Shown here: piece after piece, positions 34,932 to 44,609 of the stretch
How positions within the stretch are numbered: position 1 is the stretch's first letter
How the letters are laid out: each line of letters starts with the position of its first letter
DNA from: Roseovarius mucosus
Lineage (GTDB): Bacteria; Pseudomonadota; Alphaproteobacteria; Rhodobacterales; Rhodobacteraceae
Length of the DNA: 64,000 nt
Direction: 5' to 3'
NCBI RefSeq assembly: GCF_002080415.1
Contig: NZ_CP020474.1
Location: 310,001-374,000 of the forward strand
Translations under genes and position numbers: made by a program
The notes under the pieces: model-generated
Database searches by the model: none
The model's input: only the letters and a program-made list of their open reading frames with translations
Told to the model about the DNA's origin: nothing

Positions 34932-34958
34932 CCGTCCCGGGCCTGACCCGGGACCTCA
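34932..34958. repeat. Palindromic intergenic repeat, copy 2
   Basis: Second copy of the 27-base unit at 34851, in the same orientation, differing only at the two central bases (CT for TC). The flanking sequence ACCTCA is shared as well, so the two copies are duplicates of one element rather than chance palindromes. Confidence 0.8.
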
Positions 34959-34993
34959 CTCAACCCCCTCAAACAACCCAAGAAAAACCCAGC

Positions 34994-36136
34994 CTACCCC
35001 TCCAACGCCTGCGCCAGATCAGCCATCAGGTCGCCCGCATCCTCGATCCCCACGGAAAACCGCAACAACCCCTCGGGAATGCCGGTATGCGGCTCGATCG
35101 TGTGGCGATGCTCCACCAGGCTCTCGACCCCGCCCAGCGATGTGGCGCGCTGGAACAGCTGCAACCGGCCCGCCACCTCCAGCGCCCGCTCCCGCCCGCC
35201 CGCCACCAGGGCGGACAGCAAATAGCCATAGCCGCCACACATCTGCCGCGTGGCAATGGCATGGCCCGCATGGCTGGCCAATCCGGGGTAAAACACCGTT
35301 TCAACCTTCGGATGCTCCTCAAGATACCGCGCCACCGCGAGGGCATTCTCACACATCCGCTCCATCCGCAGCGGCAGCGTCCGCATGCCGCGCATCAGCA
35401 GCCACGCCTCGAACGGCCCCATCACCGCGCCCGCATCATGCCGGTCTGTCGCGATCTCTTGCCACATCGGATTGCCCGGCTCGCGGCACGACAGCACCCC
35501 CGCCAACACATCCGAATGCCCGTTGAGCGCCTTGGTGCCCGAATGCATGACAATATCCGCGCCCAGATCCAGCGCCCGCGTCAGCACCGGCGTCGCCGCT
35601 GTGCCGTCGACCACCAACAGCGCCCCCGCCTTATGTGCCATGCCCGCCGCCGTGGCGATCTCGACCGTTTTCAGCCACGGGTTTGACGGCGTCTCGATCC
35701 AGACCATATCCGCCGAGGATCGGCATGCCGCCGCCAGCGCCGCCGGGTCCGCCGCGTCAATCTCATCAAGCAGGATGGCGCGCCGCACACAATAGGCCCG
35801 CACCCACTTTAACGTGCCCCAGTAGATGCCATTCTGCATCACCACCCGCGCGCCACTGGGCAACGCCCGAAACACCGCCGCCACCGCTGCCATACCACTC
35901 GGGAACAGAAGCGTCGCCGCCGCACCCTCGAGTTGCCGGATCACCTCTTCCGCCTGCCGCACCGTATCATTCTGATCGCGCCCATAGATATTGTCGGGGC
36001 GCAGCAGGGCATAATCGGCCCCCCGCGTATAGGTCGTGGCCAACGAAATTCCCGGCACCACGCCCGCCGTGGCGCTGTCTTTGGCCCCCGCTGCCTGCGC
36101 GGCGATTGTTGCGGGTTTCAGCGGTTCATTCTTCAT
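34994..36136 (-). CDS. PLP-dependent transsulfuration-family enzyme
   Basis: A 380-residue fold-type I PLP enzyme of the Cys/Met metabolism family (cystathionine gamma-synthase, beta-lyase and methionine gamma-lyase relatives). Motifs include 'YGRDQNDTVRQAEEVIRQLE' (about 50-69), 'LFPSGMAAVAAVFRALPSGA' and 'LLVVDGTAATPVLTRALDLG'. The PLP lysine is in 'MHSGTKALNGHSDVLAGVLS', and 'QRATSLGGVESLVEHRHTIE' lies near the C-terminus. Known lyases usually have VDNT before the Lys region; here it is VDGT. ATG at 36136 overlaps the upstream racemase-like gene by 4 bases. The exact reaction is undetermined; the name metC should not be assumed. Confidence 0.85.
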   Translation of the reverse strand: MKNEPLKPATIAAQAAGAKDSATAGVVPGISLATTYTRGADYALLRPDNIYGRDQNDTVRQAEEVIRQLEGAAATLLFPSGMAAVAAVFRALPSGARVVMQNGIYWGTLKWVRAYCVRRAILLDEIDAADPAALAAACRSSADMVWIETPSNPWLKTVEIATAAGMAHKAGALLVVDGTAATPVLTRALDLGADIVMHSGTKALNGHSDVLAGVLSCREPGNPMWQEIATDRHDAGAVMGPFEAWLLMRGMRTLPLRMERMCENALAVARYLEEHPKVETVFYPGLASHAGHAIATRQMCGGYGYLLSALVAGGRERALEVAGRLQLFQRATSLGGVESLVEHRHTIEPHTGIPEGLLRFSVGIEDAGDLMADLAQALEG

Positions 36137-36885
36137 GCGTCGATCTTTCCATAGTCCATCGTGAATAACCGCCCCGGCCCCCATCCCAGTGCCCCAGCCC
36201 CGGCCCGCCGCAGCATATCCCAAAAAAGCGCCTGATTCGAGGTCACGACCGGCAGGCCCAATTCCGCCTCAACCGCGTCAATCACCCCAAAGGTGCGTAA
36301 ATTGGTGCAACTGGCAAAAACCGCCTCAACCCCCGGCACGCGCCCTGCCTCCAGCATCGCACGCCGCGTGCTTGTTTCAGCAATCCGCGCGACGGTCCAA
36401 TCCTCTTTCTGACCGAAACTAACCGAATGGATCACCTCGATCCCCGCCGCGCCGAGCGCCGCCGCCATCGGCCCGCTGACCTCACGCACATAGGGCGTCA
36501 CCATGGCGATCCGCCGCACCTGCAACCGATGCAAGGCCGCGATCACCGCACTCAGCGGGTTCGTCACCGGCACGCCCGGGTGCGCCAGATTGATCAACCG
36601 CGCCACCTCGTCCGATCCGATGATCGTCGCTCCCGACGTGCAGGCATAGGCCACCGCCCGCAAATCGCGTGGCAAGAGCGCCGCCGTGCGCGTCATCTCG
36701 GGCGCCATGCTGGCCAGATCCTCGGGCGTCACATCGGCCTTCGCCGGAATACGCGCATGCATCAGGTTCACATCGCGCCCCGCCAGCACCATCCGCGCCT
36801 CATATTCCACCGTCTCATCCGTGCTGAGCATGATCATGCCCAGCCGAAGCCCCGCCCCCGCGCCCTCATCCAGATCGTACTGCAT
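36133..36885 (-). CDS. Asp/Glu racemase or maleate isomerase family protein
   Basis: A 250-residue protein of the cofactor-independent Asp/Glu racemase superfamily, which uses two cysteines. Both are present, in 'VAYACTSGATIIG' (about residue 81) and 'VFASCTNLRTFGVIDAVEA' (about 196). 'PLSAVIAALHRLQVRRIAMV' and 'TSNQALFWDMLRRAG' match the maleate-isomerase/arylmalonate-decarboxylase branch. ATG at 36885 overlaps the anmK stop by one base (TGATG). Genes on both sides, anmK and a PLP enzyme, are coupled to it. The substrate could be a dicarboxylate or an amino acid; the sequence alone does not decide. Confidence 0.83.
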   Translation of the reverse strand: MQYDLDEGAGAGLRLGMIMLSTDETVEYEARMVLAGRDVNLMHARIPAKADVTPEDLASMAPEMTRTAALLPRDLRAVAYACTSGATIIGSDEVARLINLAHPGVPVTNPLSAVIAALHRLQVRRIAMVTPYVREVSGPMAAALGAAGIEVIHSVSFGQKEDWTVARIAETSTRRAMLEAGRVPGVEAVFASCTNLRTFGVIDAVEAELGLPVVTSNQALFWDMLRRAGAGALGWGPGRLFTMDYGKIDA

Positions 36886-37985
36886 CACACCCCCTCCACC
36901 CGGCTGATTGTTCCACCCGAAACTGCGGCCCGCACCCCTGTGGTGCTGGCACAAGAGGTGGGCAACCCCCGCGCCACCCGCACCGCCAGATAGGCAAAGG
37001 CCTGCGCCTCCAGCATATCGCCATCCAGCCCCACCGCCTCGACCGGCTCAACCGGGCAATCAAGGGCGGCACGCAACATCTGCATCATCACGCGATTATG
37101 CCGCCCACCCCCCGTCACCAGCAATCGCACCGGCGGGCGCGGGCAATGCTCCATGCCGCGCAACACCGCCGCCGCCGCCATTCCGGTCAATGTTGCCACC
37201 GCATCGGCATCGCCCAACTCTCCCACCAATCCGATCATGTCGGCAAATGTGTCCCGGTCCAGTGACTTGGGCGGCATTCGCAGGAAATAAGGCTCGTCCA
37301 GAAACAGCTCCAACGCCCCCTGCGCCACTTCCCCCTGACGCGCCAAGGCGCCATCACGGTCAAACGCCTCGCCCCGCCGCGCCAGCATCAAATCATTGAT
37401 CGGCGCATTGGCAGGCCCGGTGTCAAACGCCAGCACTGCCCCCGCCTCTTCAGGCCGCGCGAAACTTGGATCAACCCAAGTGATATTGCCCACCCCGCCA
37501 AGGTTCAGAAACGCCAGCGGCTCCGTCGCCCCGATCCATTTGGCACAGGCGAAATGGAAAAACGGGGCCAGCGGCGCGCCTTCACCGCCCAGCCGAACAT
37601 CCGCGCTGCGAAAATCCCAGACCACCGGCAGGCCGAGCCCCTCGGCCAAACGCGCCCCATCCCCCAGCTGATGCGTGCCCCGCCCGCGCGGCTCATGCGC
37701 CAAGGTCTGCCCGTGAAACCCCACCAGCGCCGCGCCGTCAAACCGGCTCAAAACCTCCAGATGCGCGCTCTCAACCAGCGCTTGTGCCTCCGCCAAATCT
37801 TCGCCCGGCCACTTGCCTAACGCCGCCGCCAACACCGCTTGCTCCTCGGCGGAATAGGCACGATAAGCGCTTGGGCCAAAGGCATAAATCGTCGCGCCAT
37901 CAGTCTCGACCATGGCCGCATCCACCCCATCCAAAGAGGTGCCCGACATCGCCCCCAACGCCCAGAGGCGCTCCGCCTTCAACAT
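36885..37985 (-). CDS. anmK: Anhydro-N-acetylmuramic acid kinase
   Basis: Cytoplasmic kinase that opens and phosphorylates 1,6-anhydroMurNAc to MurNAc-6-phosphate in peptidoglycan recycling. The 366-residue product has the family opening '[20 protein letters not shown]' (about 8-27). '[20 protein letters not shown]', '[20 protein letters not shown]' and the C-terminal '[20 protein letters not shown]' follow. ATG at 37985 starts the conserved domain. It is transcribed divergently from tyrS, 63 bases away. It heads an operon with a racemase-like and a PLP enzyme, an arrangement whose meaning is unclear. Confidence 0.94.
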   Translation of the reverse strand: MLKAERLWALGAMSGTSLDGVDAAMVETDGATIYAFGPSAYRAYSAEEQAVLAAALGKWPGEDLAEAQALVESAHLEVLSRFDGAALVGFHGQTLAHEPRGRGTHQLGDGARLAEGLGLPVVWDFRSADVRLGGEGAPLAPFFHFACAKWIGATEPLAFLNLGGVGNITWVDPSFARPEEAGAVLAFDTGPANAPINDLMLARRGEAFDRDGALARQGEVAQGALELFLDEPYFLRMPPKSLDRDTFADMIGLVGELGDADAVATLTGMAAAAVLRGMEHCPRPPVRLLVTGGGRHNRVMMQMLRAALDCPVEPVEAVGLDGDMLEAQAFAYLAVRVARGLPTSCASTTGVRAAVSGGTISRVEGV

Positions 37986-38048
37986 GGCCTTTTCCTTTGC
38001 CCACCGACTGCATATACATGCCGCGCAAACCAAGCCGGGACAAGCATT

Positions 38049-39302
38049 ATGACCTATCGCCCCAAATCCGAATTCCTGAACGTGATGATGTCGCGCGGCT
38101 ATCTCGCCGACTGCACCGATTATCAGGGTCTGGACGAGGCATTGAGTGCTGGAACCGTCACCGCCTATATCGGCTACGACGCCACGGCGAAATCTTTGCA
38201 CGTTGGGCACCTGCTCAACATCATGATGCTGCGTTGGCTGCAAAAGACCGGGCACCGCCCGATCACGCTTATGGGCGGTGGCACCACCAAGGTGGGCGAT
38301 CCCTCGTTCCGCTCGGATGAACGCCCGCTGCTCTCACCCGCGCAAATCGACGACAATATCGCTGGCATGAACCGCGTCTTCGCCCGCTACCTTGCCTACG
38401 GCGAGGGGCCGCAGGATGCCATGATGCTCAACAACGCCGAATGGCTCGACGGGCTCAACTACCTCGAATTCCTGCGTGACATCGGGCGGCATTTCTCCGT
38501 GAACCGGATGCTGTCCTTTGAATCGGTGAAATCGCGCCTTGACCGCGAGCAATCGCTGTCCTTCCTCGAATTCAACTACATGATCCTGCAAGCCTATGAT
38601 TTCCTTGAACTGAACCGTCGCCACGGCTGCGTCCTGCAAATGGGCGGCTCGGATCAATGGGGCAATATCATCAACGGCATCGACCTCACCCGCCGCGTCA
38701 TCGACCACGAGGTGTTCGGCCTCACGTCGCCGCTGCTCACCACCTCGGATGGGCGCAAGATGGGCAAATCGGCGGGCGGCGCGGTCTGGCTGTCGGGCGA
38801 TATGCTCAGCCCCTATGAATTCTGGCAATTCTGGCGCAACACCACCGACGCCGACACCGGGCGCTTCCTCAAACTCTACACCGAACTGCCGGTTGAAGAA
38901 TGCGACCGCCTTGGCGCTTTGGAAGGCTCCGACATCAACGCCGCCAAGATCATTCTCGCCAACGCCGTCACAACCCTCCTGCATGGGCCCGAGGCGGCGG
39001 CGGCGGCCGAGGCCACCGCGCGCGAGGTGTTCGAACATGGCGGCGTGGGTGATGACCTGCCCACCGTCGAGGTGACAGCGGATGAGGTGGCCGAGGGGAT
39101 TTCCATCGTACAACTCATCGTGCGCGCCGGTCTTGCCAAATCCGGCAAAGAGGCCAAGCGCCTGATCACTGAAAACGGCGCGCGTTTGGATGACGAACCG
39201 TTAACCGACGCGGGCCTGATGATCGACGCCGCAGCCCTGACATCGCCGATCAAGCTGTCGGCGGGTAAGAAACGTCACGCTCTCGTCAAGCTGTCAGACT
39301 GA
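38049..39302 (+). CDS. tyrS: Tyrosyl-tRNA synthetase
   Basis: Class I aminoacyl-tRNA synthetase charging tRNA-Tyr. The 417-residue protein has the HIGH-type '[20 protein letters not shown]' (about 41-60), '[20 protein letters not shown]', the tyrosine-pocket '[17 protein letters not shown]' and the KMSKS-type '[17 protein letters not shown]' (about 233-249). The C-terminal S4 RNA-binding domain contains '[20 protein letters not shown]'. ATG at 38049 fits the family start; its ribosome site is weak. It is convergent with aroB, with a strong inverted repeat between them. Confidence 0.96.
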   Translation: MTYRPKSEFLNVMMSRGYLADCTDYQGLDEALSAGTVTAYIGYDATAKSLHVGHLLNIMMLRWLQKTGHRPITLMGGGTTKVGDPSFRSDERPLLSPAQIDDNIAGMNRVFARYLAYGEGPQDAMMLNNAEWLDGLNYLEFLRDIGRHFSVNRMLSFESVKSRLDREQSLSFLEFNYMILQAYDFLELNRRHGCVLQMGGSDQWGNIINGIDLTRRVIDHEVFGLTSPLLTTSDGRKMGKSAGGAVWLSGDMLSPYEFWQFWRNTTDADTGRFLKLYTELPVEECDRLGALEGSDINAAKIILANAVTTLLHGPEAAAAAEATAREVFEHGGVGDDLPTVEVTADEVAEGISIVQLIVRAGLAKSGKEAKRLITENGARLDDEPLTDAGLMIDAAALTSPIKLSAGKKRHALVKLSD

Positions 39303-39319
39303 GCGGCTAACGGTAACAG

Positions 39320-39357
39320 CGGACCTTACAAAATCAGCTTACGATTTGTAAGGTCCG
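39320..39357. terminator. Long inverted repeat between tyrS and aroB
   Basis: CGGACCTTACAAA (39320-39332) pairs perfectly with TTTGTAAGGTCCG (39345-39357) around a 12-base loop. It occupies the 61-base gap between two convergent genes, so a bidirectional terminator is the natural reading, although no T-run follows on either side. Confidence 0.7.
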
Positions 39358-39363
39358 TAAGGG

Positions 39364-40478
<1,115 letters not shown>

Positions 40479-40482
<4 letters not shown>

Positions 40483-41060
40483 TCCACCCACTCCAATACG
40501 TCCTTGCGCGCGCTGAGCGCGTTAAGAACTTGCTCGGCCATTGCCTCGACACTGTACTCCGGCCGCGCCCGCACCCGGATCTCTGCCAACTCATAGATCG
40601 GCACACGGGCATTATAGATATCCGCAAGTGTCTCATATGGATGAGCTGTGCGCAGTAAGGGCCTGGTATTCTTTCCTTTTACCCGAGACCACAAAAGCGG
40701 AAGATCCGCATCGAGCCAGATCGAAACCCCCTTGCGCGCCACAAGATCCCGGTTGCGCTCCGCCAAAAACGCGCCCCCGCCCGTGGACAGGATCGCTCGC
40801 GGCCCATCGAGCAAACGGTCGATCACCTCGGTCTCCCGCGCCCGAAAAAACGTCTCGCCATCCCTTTGAAATATCTCGGAAATCGCCATATTCGCGGCCT
40901 TCTCGATCTCAGCATCCGAATCGAGAAACGGCACGCCAATCCGGGCCGCCAGCGCCTTGCCCACCGCCGTCTTGCCCGCCCCCATCATGCCCACCAGCAC
41001 AACCGTCTTGCCCAATGTCCAGTGCCCTTTGCCCGACACTTTCGGCGCTCCCTTGCCCAT
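40479..41060 (-). CDS. aroK: Shikimate kinase
   Basis: ATP-dependent kinase converting shikimate to shikimate 3-phosphate. The 193-residue product has the Walker A loop 'VVLVGMMGAGKTAVGKALAA' (about 20-39), the shikimate-binding 'PFLDSDAEIEKAANMAISEI' (Asp, about 49), 'RARETEVIDRLL' and 'ILSTGGGAFLAERNRDLV' (GGG, about 94-96). The lid arginine lies in 'KGKNTRPLLRTAHPYETLAD'. The N-terminus is some 15 residues longer than minimal enzymes. It is coupled to aroB by a 4-base overlap. The divergent gene upstream encodes a small membrane protein. Confidence 0.95.
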
Positions 41061-41150
41061 TCACAAAGTTTTTCACTCAATGACGTGATCTTGCGCAAAA
41101 GGCCAGTTATAACTTGGGAAAAAGAACGGGCAATTCAGGCAGGGGATAAC

Positions 41151-41300
41151 ATGCTGCGATTGATCAAGTGGCTGATTTATCTGGCTATTCTAGGCTTCAT
41201 TGCCTTAGTGGCCTATGCCTATATCGGGCCATTCTTTGGCGCGGATTTCTCACCTGACCAGACCGAGATTCGGCAGGACATCATTCTTGAGACGGATTAG
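41151..41300 (+). CDS. Small single-pass membrane protein
   Basis: A 49-residue protein, 'MLRLIKWLIYLAILGFIALV...', with one transmembrane helix (about 6-27) and a short acidic C-terminal tail ending 'DIILETD'. An AGGGGAT sequence upstream of the ATG at 41151 may act as ribosome site. It lies just before the 510-residue exported protein and xerD and overlaps the former by 14 bases, implying coupled translation. Small proteins of this shape occur at this position in other Rhodobacteraceae; the function is unknown. Confidence 0.65.
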   Translation: MLRLIKWLIYLAILGFIALVAYAYIGPFFGADFSPDQTEIRQDIILETD

Positions 41301-42819
41301 CACGGTAGTTTTCCTTGGATTGACCACGACGGGTGCCGCCCTCGCGCAGCAACCGCTTTCTGCGATTGAGTGGTTGGATGAGGCCAGCACCGCAGCCGTC
41401 ACGACCGTACCGCGCCCCTCATTCTCGGAACCGCCCTCCGCCAATGCCGTCACCGTACCAAACGTGACCGTCACCGCGCTGGACGCACCGCGTGCGGATG
41501 CTGTTGGCCTACTGCCCAGCACCACCACAGGCTTGCCAGTAACCCTTTGGGAAAAAAGCACAACTTCAACGCTTTTGCGTGCCCTGTCACATCTAGAATC
41601 CGAACCTTTACCTGCCATTCAGGCGCTCTATTACACCCTGCTGCTGGCCGAGGCGAATGCCCCTCTTGATGCCGGATCAGATGCCGCATTCCTGCAAGCA
41701 CGCCTCAAGGCGCTGCGCAGCTTTGGCGCGATAGAACCCGCACAGGCCATGGCAGAGCGGGCCGGACCCATGACGAAATCACTTTTTGATCAATGGTTTG
41801 ACCTCTCTCTTCTGCTCGGGCAAGAGGACCCCGCCTGCGCCATGCTCAGCCGCAAGCCGCGTCTGACGTCGGATATCGGCGCGCGTATCTACTGCGCCGC
41901 CCGCAGTGGCGACTGGAACACCGCCGCGCTCACCTATCACAGCGCGACCGCCCTCGGCACACTCTCCGAAACCGATGCCACCCTTCTGGCTCTCTACCTT
42001 GATCCCGAATTGATCGAGGAAACCGAACCGCCGGAACCACCCCAATCCCTTACAGCGCTGCAATTTCGGCTGTTTGAGGCTATCGGCACGGCCCTCCCAA
42101 CCCATAATCTGCCGCGCGCCTTCGCCATGGCTGATTTGCGCGGCAATTCCGGCTGGAAGGCCGAAATCGAGGCGGCAGAACGTCTTGCGCGCACAGGTGC
42201 CGTGCCTGCCTCGCGCCTTTTGGGCCTTTATACAGATCGCCGCCCGGCTGCCTCAGGCGGCGTCTGGGATCGGGTTGCGGCAATTCAGGCGCTTGATCAG
42301 GCGCTAAGCGAAGGGGCATCACAAGACCTTGTCGAAGCCTTGCCAAGAGCCTGGCGCGCCGCGCGCGACCAACGGCTAGAGGTGATCTTTGCCGAGCTTT
42401 TTGCAGAGCGCCTTGATACTGCAGAAATCCCGCAGAACATCGCCTCGCAAGTCTTTGAAATCATGCTTTTATCAGAGCAGTATGAAACTGCTTCTGCGCG
42501 GCTGTCCTCGCCCTCGTCGGATCAACAGTTCCTGATTGATACCGCCCGTGGTGCCCCATCGGCCGAAGCGGCGCGCACCTCACTCCAAAGTGCGATCGCC
42601 GCAGGATTCGCCAACAGCGCCCCGCCGGCAGATCATCAGGCGCTGATCGACGCCGGACGACTGGGCGAGGCGATTCTGGCCGCTGCGCGACAGATCGGCC
42701 ATGGCGACCGGGCGCGCGATGCACTGCCGGGGGCAATTGCCACGCTGCGCACCTTGGGGCTTGAGGACACCGCCCGCCGCGCGGCTTTACAATTGCTGCT
42801 GTTGGACCCACGCGGGTGA
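41287..42819 (+). CDS. Exported helical-repeat protein of unknown function
   Basis: A 510-residue precursor. TTG at 41287 begins a plausible signal peptide ('LRRISTVVFLGLTTTGAALA', cleavage near residue 21). The mature part has a Thr/Pro/Val-rich segment (about 35-90) and then a long Ala/Leu-rich helical region (about 100-510), with many short helix-turn units, suggesting a TPR- or HEAT-like solenoid. Homologues beside xerD in Roseobacter genomes are often mislabelled as antifreeze glycopeptide. Its stop overlaps the xerD start (GTGA). I do not assign a function; an envelope scaffold or adaptor is one possibility. Confidence 0.68.
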   Translation: MRRISTVVFLGLTTTGAALAQQPLSAIEWLDEASTAAVTTVPRPSFSEPPSANAVTVPNVTVTALDAPRADAVGLLPSTTTGLPVTLWEKSTTSTLLRALSHLESEPLPAIQALYYTLLLAEANAPLDAGSDAAFLQARLKALRSFGAIEPAQAMAERAGPMTKSLFDQWFDLSLLLGQEDPACAMLSRKPRLTSDIGARIYCAARSGDWNTAALTYHSATALGTLSETDATLLALYLDPELIEETEPPEPPQSLTALQFRLFEAIGTALPTHNLPRAFAMADLRGNSGWKAEIEAAERLARTGAVPASRLLGLYTDRRPAASGGVWDRVAAIQALDQALSEGASQDLVEALPRAWRAARDQRLEVIFAELFAERLDTAEIPQNIASQVFEIMLLSEQYETASARLSSPSSDQQFLIDTARGAPSAEAARTSLQSAIAAGFANSAPPADHQALIDAGRLGEAILAAARQIGHGDRARDALPGAIATLRTLGLEDTARRAALQLLLLDPRG

Positions 42820-43787
42820 CCGAGGCCGCGCGCTGGATTGATCTCTTTCTCGAGGCGCAGGCCGCCGAGCTTGGGGCCGCAAAAAACACGCTGCTCGCCT
42901 ATGCACGGGATCTCAAAGACTTTTCCGAATGGGTTGAAAATCAAGGGCTTGCGCTGCAAACTCTCACTCAGCCTGACATTGATCGCTATCTTGTCTTCTG
43001 CGATGCACAGGGCCTCGCGCGGGCCACGCGGGCGCGCAGGCTTTCGGCGATTCGTCAGCTTTACCGCTTTGCCTTTGATGAGCGGTTGCGCGCGGATAAC
43101 CCCGCCATTCGCATCAAGGGACCGGGCAAGGCACAGCGCCTGCCTAAGACCCTCAGCGAAGAAGAGGTCAGCCGCTTGCTCGACATGGCCCCCGCTCATG
43201 GGCGCACAGCGTCGGAGCGCAGCCGCAACGCCTGCCTTGTGGCGCTGCTCTATGCTACGGGCATGCGCGTCAGCGAGCTGGTGTCCTTGCCACTTGGTGC
43301 CGCGCGAGGCGATCCACGCATGATTTTGGTGCGCGGCAAAGGCGGCAAGGAACGCATGGTGCCACTCTCGCCGCCCGCGCGCGCAGCCCTCAGCGACTGG
43401 CTTGCGATTCGCGATGCCGAAGAGAGCGCGCGCCGCGCCAAAGGCGTGCAATCCTCCCCCTATCTCTTCGCCTCAGGGGGTGCCTCCGGACATCTCACGC
43501 GCCATAGATTTTACAACCTTATCAAAGAAATATCTGTCAAAGCTCATGTTGATCCCGACAAGGTCACGCCGCATACCCTGCGCCATGCCTTTGCCACGCA
43601 TCTTTTGGCCAACGGTGCCGATTTACGCGTAATTCAGACGCTTCTTGGTCATGCCGATGTCGCCACAACCGAGATTTATACCCACGTGCTTGAAGCCCGC
43701 CTTCAGGCGCTTGTGCAAGAGCATCACCCGTTGGCACAGGCCGCCCGGCGCAAGACCGGGGGCAAAACCTCCTCGGATGGCCAATAG
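42816..43787 (+). CDS. xerD: Tyrosine recombinase XerD
   Basis: Site-specific recombinase that, with XerC, resolves chromosome dimers at dif. The 323-residue protein has the N-terminal SAM-like domain ('GAAKNTLLAYARDLKDFSEW', about 20-39). The catalytic set is Arg in 'LLYATGMRVSELVSLPLG', Lys in 'VRGKGGKERMVPLSPPAR', HxxR in 'TPHTLRHAFATHLLANGADL', then 'QTLLGHADVATTEIYTHV' with the third His and the nucleophile Tyr. GTG at 42816 overlaps the previous stop by 4 bases. The last 22 codons overlap the convergent phosphoesterase gene by 64 bases. XerD rather than XerC is the likelier paralogue but not certain. Confidence 0.92.
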   Translation: MTEAARWIDLFLEAQAAELGAAKNTLLAYARDLKDFSEWVENQGLALQTLTQPDIDRYLVFCDAQGLARATRARRLSAIRQLYRFAFDERLRADNPAIRIKGPGKAQRLPKTLSEEEVSRLLDMAPAHGRTASERSRNACLVALLYATGMRVSELVSLPLGAARGDPRMILVRGKGGKERMVPLSPPARAALSDWLAIRDAEESARRAKGVQSSPYLFASGGASGHLTRHRFYNLIKEISVKAHVDPDKVTPHTLRHAFATHLLANGADLRVIQTLLGHADVATTEIYTHVLEARLQALVQEHHPLAQAARRKTGGKTSSDGQ

Positions 43788-44539
43788 CCAGATGTAAGGG
43801 CCGTATCATAGCCCTGCACCAGCCCCGCCGCCCGCATCGCAGCCTGCGCGCCCAGATAATCATAGGCGAGACGATGAAAGGTCACGTGCGCGTCCAGTAC
43901 GGCAAATCCGGTCTCGACCCGTCCATCATGGGGCGGCATGCCGATTGCCCCCGCATTAATCCAGTCCACCGCGCCGATACGACGCTGAAACATCACCCCG
44001 GAATGGCCTGAGAAAACATAATCAATATGGCCTGCAACCTCTTGAATATGTGATATTTCCTCAAGAAAAACTGCCTCATCCGACACTGGCCAGACGAATC
44101 GGCTGACATCCGTCAGACCGCCATGGATCACGGCCGCACGCCGACCAGCATGCGTGAACAGGATGAGATCTGGCAGAGTCTCCATCCAGCCCCGATCCGC
44201 AGCCCCAATGAATCGGTCGGCGTGACGATACCACCCCGCTGATAAAAGATCGCATTGCGTGCCCGCGCCAAAGCCACAGCCGCAGTCCAGTTCATTGCGC
44301 GCCAACTGTCGCTCACAATTGCCCGCAAGCACAGGACACTGCGCCGCACGAATAAGGGCCACCGTTTCGGCAGGGTTCGCACAATAGGCCACGACATCGC
44401 CCGTACAAATCCGGCGCTCCGGGGGAAAGTGATGTGCATCTGCCCATGCCAGCAACGCCTGCGTCGCCTGCAAATTAGAATAGGGCCCACCGAAAATCAG
44501 CACAGGACCAAACAACTCTCCCAAATCCATGATCCGCAT
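43724..44539 (-). CDS. Metallophosphoesterase-like protein with altered first motif
   Basis: A 271-residue protein of the calcineurin-like phosphoesterase superfamily, related to YfcE/diadenosine-polyphosphatase types. Later motifs are recognisable: 'ICTGDVVAYCANPAETVAL' (GD), 'VLAGNCERQLARNELDCGCG' (GNCE for GNHE), 'AAVIHGGLTDVSRFVW' and 'YVFSGHSGVMFQRRIGAVDW'. The first metal motif DxHGN is replaced by 'FGGPYSNLQATQALL', so one Asp and one His ligand are missing. ATG at 44539 lies 9 bases after AAGGGAG. It overlaps xerD tail to tail by 64 bases. Activity is uncertain. Confidence 0.75.
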   Translation of the reverse strand: MRIMDLGELFGPVLIFGGPYSNLQATQALLAWADAHHFPPERRICTGDVVAYCANPAETVALIRAAQCPVLAGNCERQLARNELDCGCGFGAGTQCDLLSAGWYRHADRFIGAADRGWMETLPDLILFTHAGRRAAVIHGGLTDVSRFVWPVSDEAVFLEEISHIQEVAGHIDYVFSGHSGVMFQRRIGAVDWINAGAIGMPPHDGRVETGFAVLDAHVTFHRLAYDYLGAQAAMRAAGLVQGYDTALTSGYWPSEEVLPPVLRRAACANG

Positions 44540-44609
44540 GGCCCATGCTCCCTTGAATGCAGGGGACGGACACCCCATAACCCAATAAATTAAAAGGGAC
44601 TGCAAAGAG

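Noticed and set aside
34849..34993. CRISPR array or tRNA in the gap after soxG
   Set aside because: There are only two 27-base copies with palindromic symmetry and a third hairpin; no regular spacers and no cloverleaf.
42816..43787. Integrase of a mobile element
   Set aside because: It has XerC/D length and motifs, sits among housekeeping genes, and no tRNA, att repeats or phage genes adjoin it.
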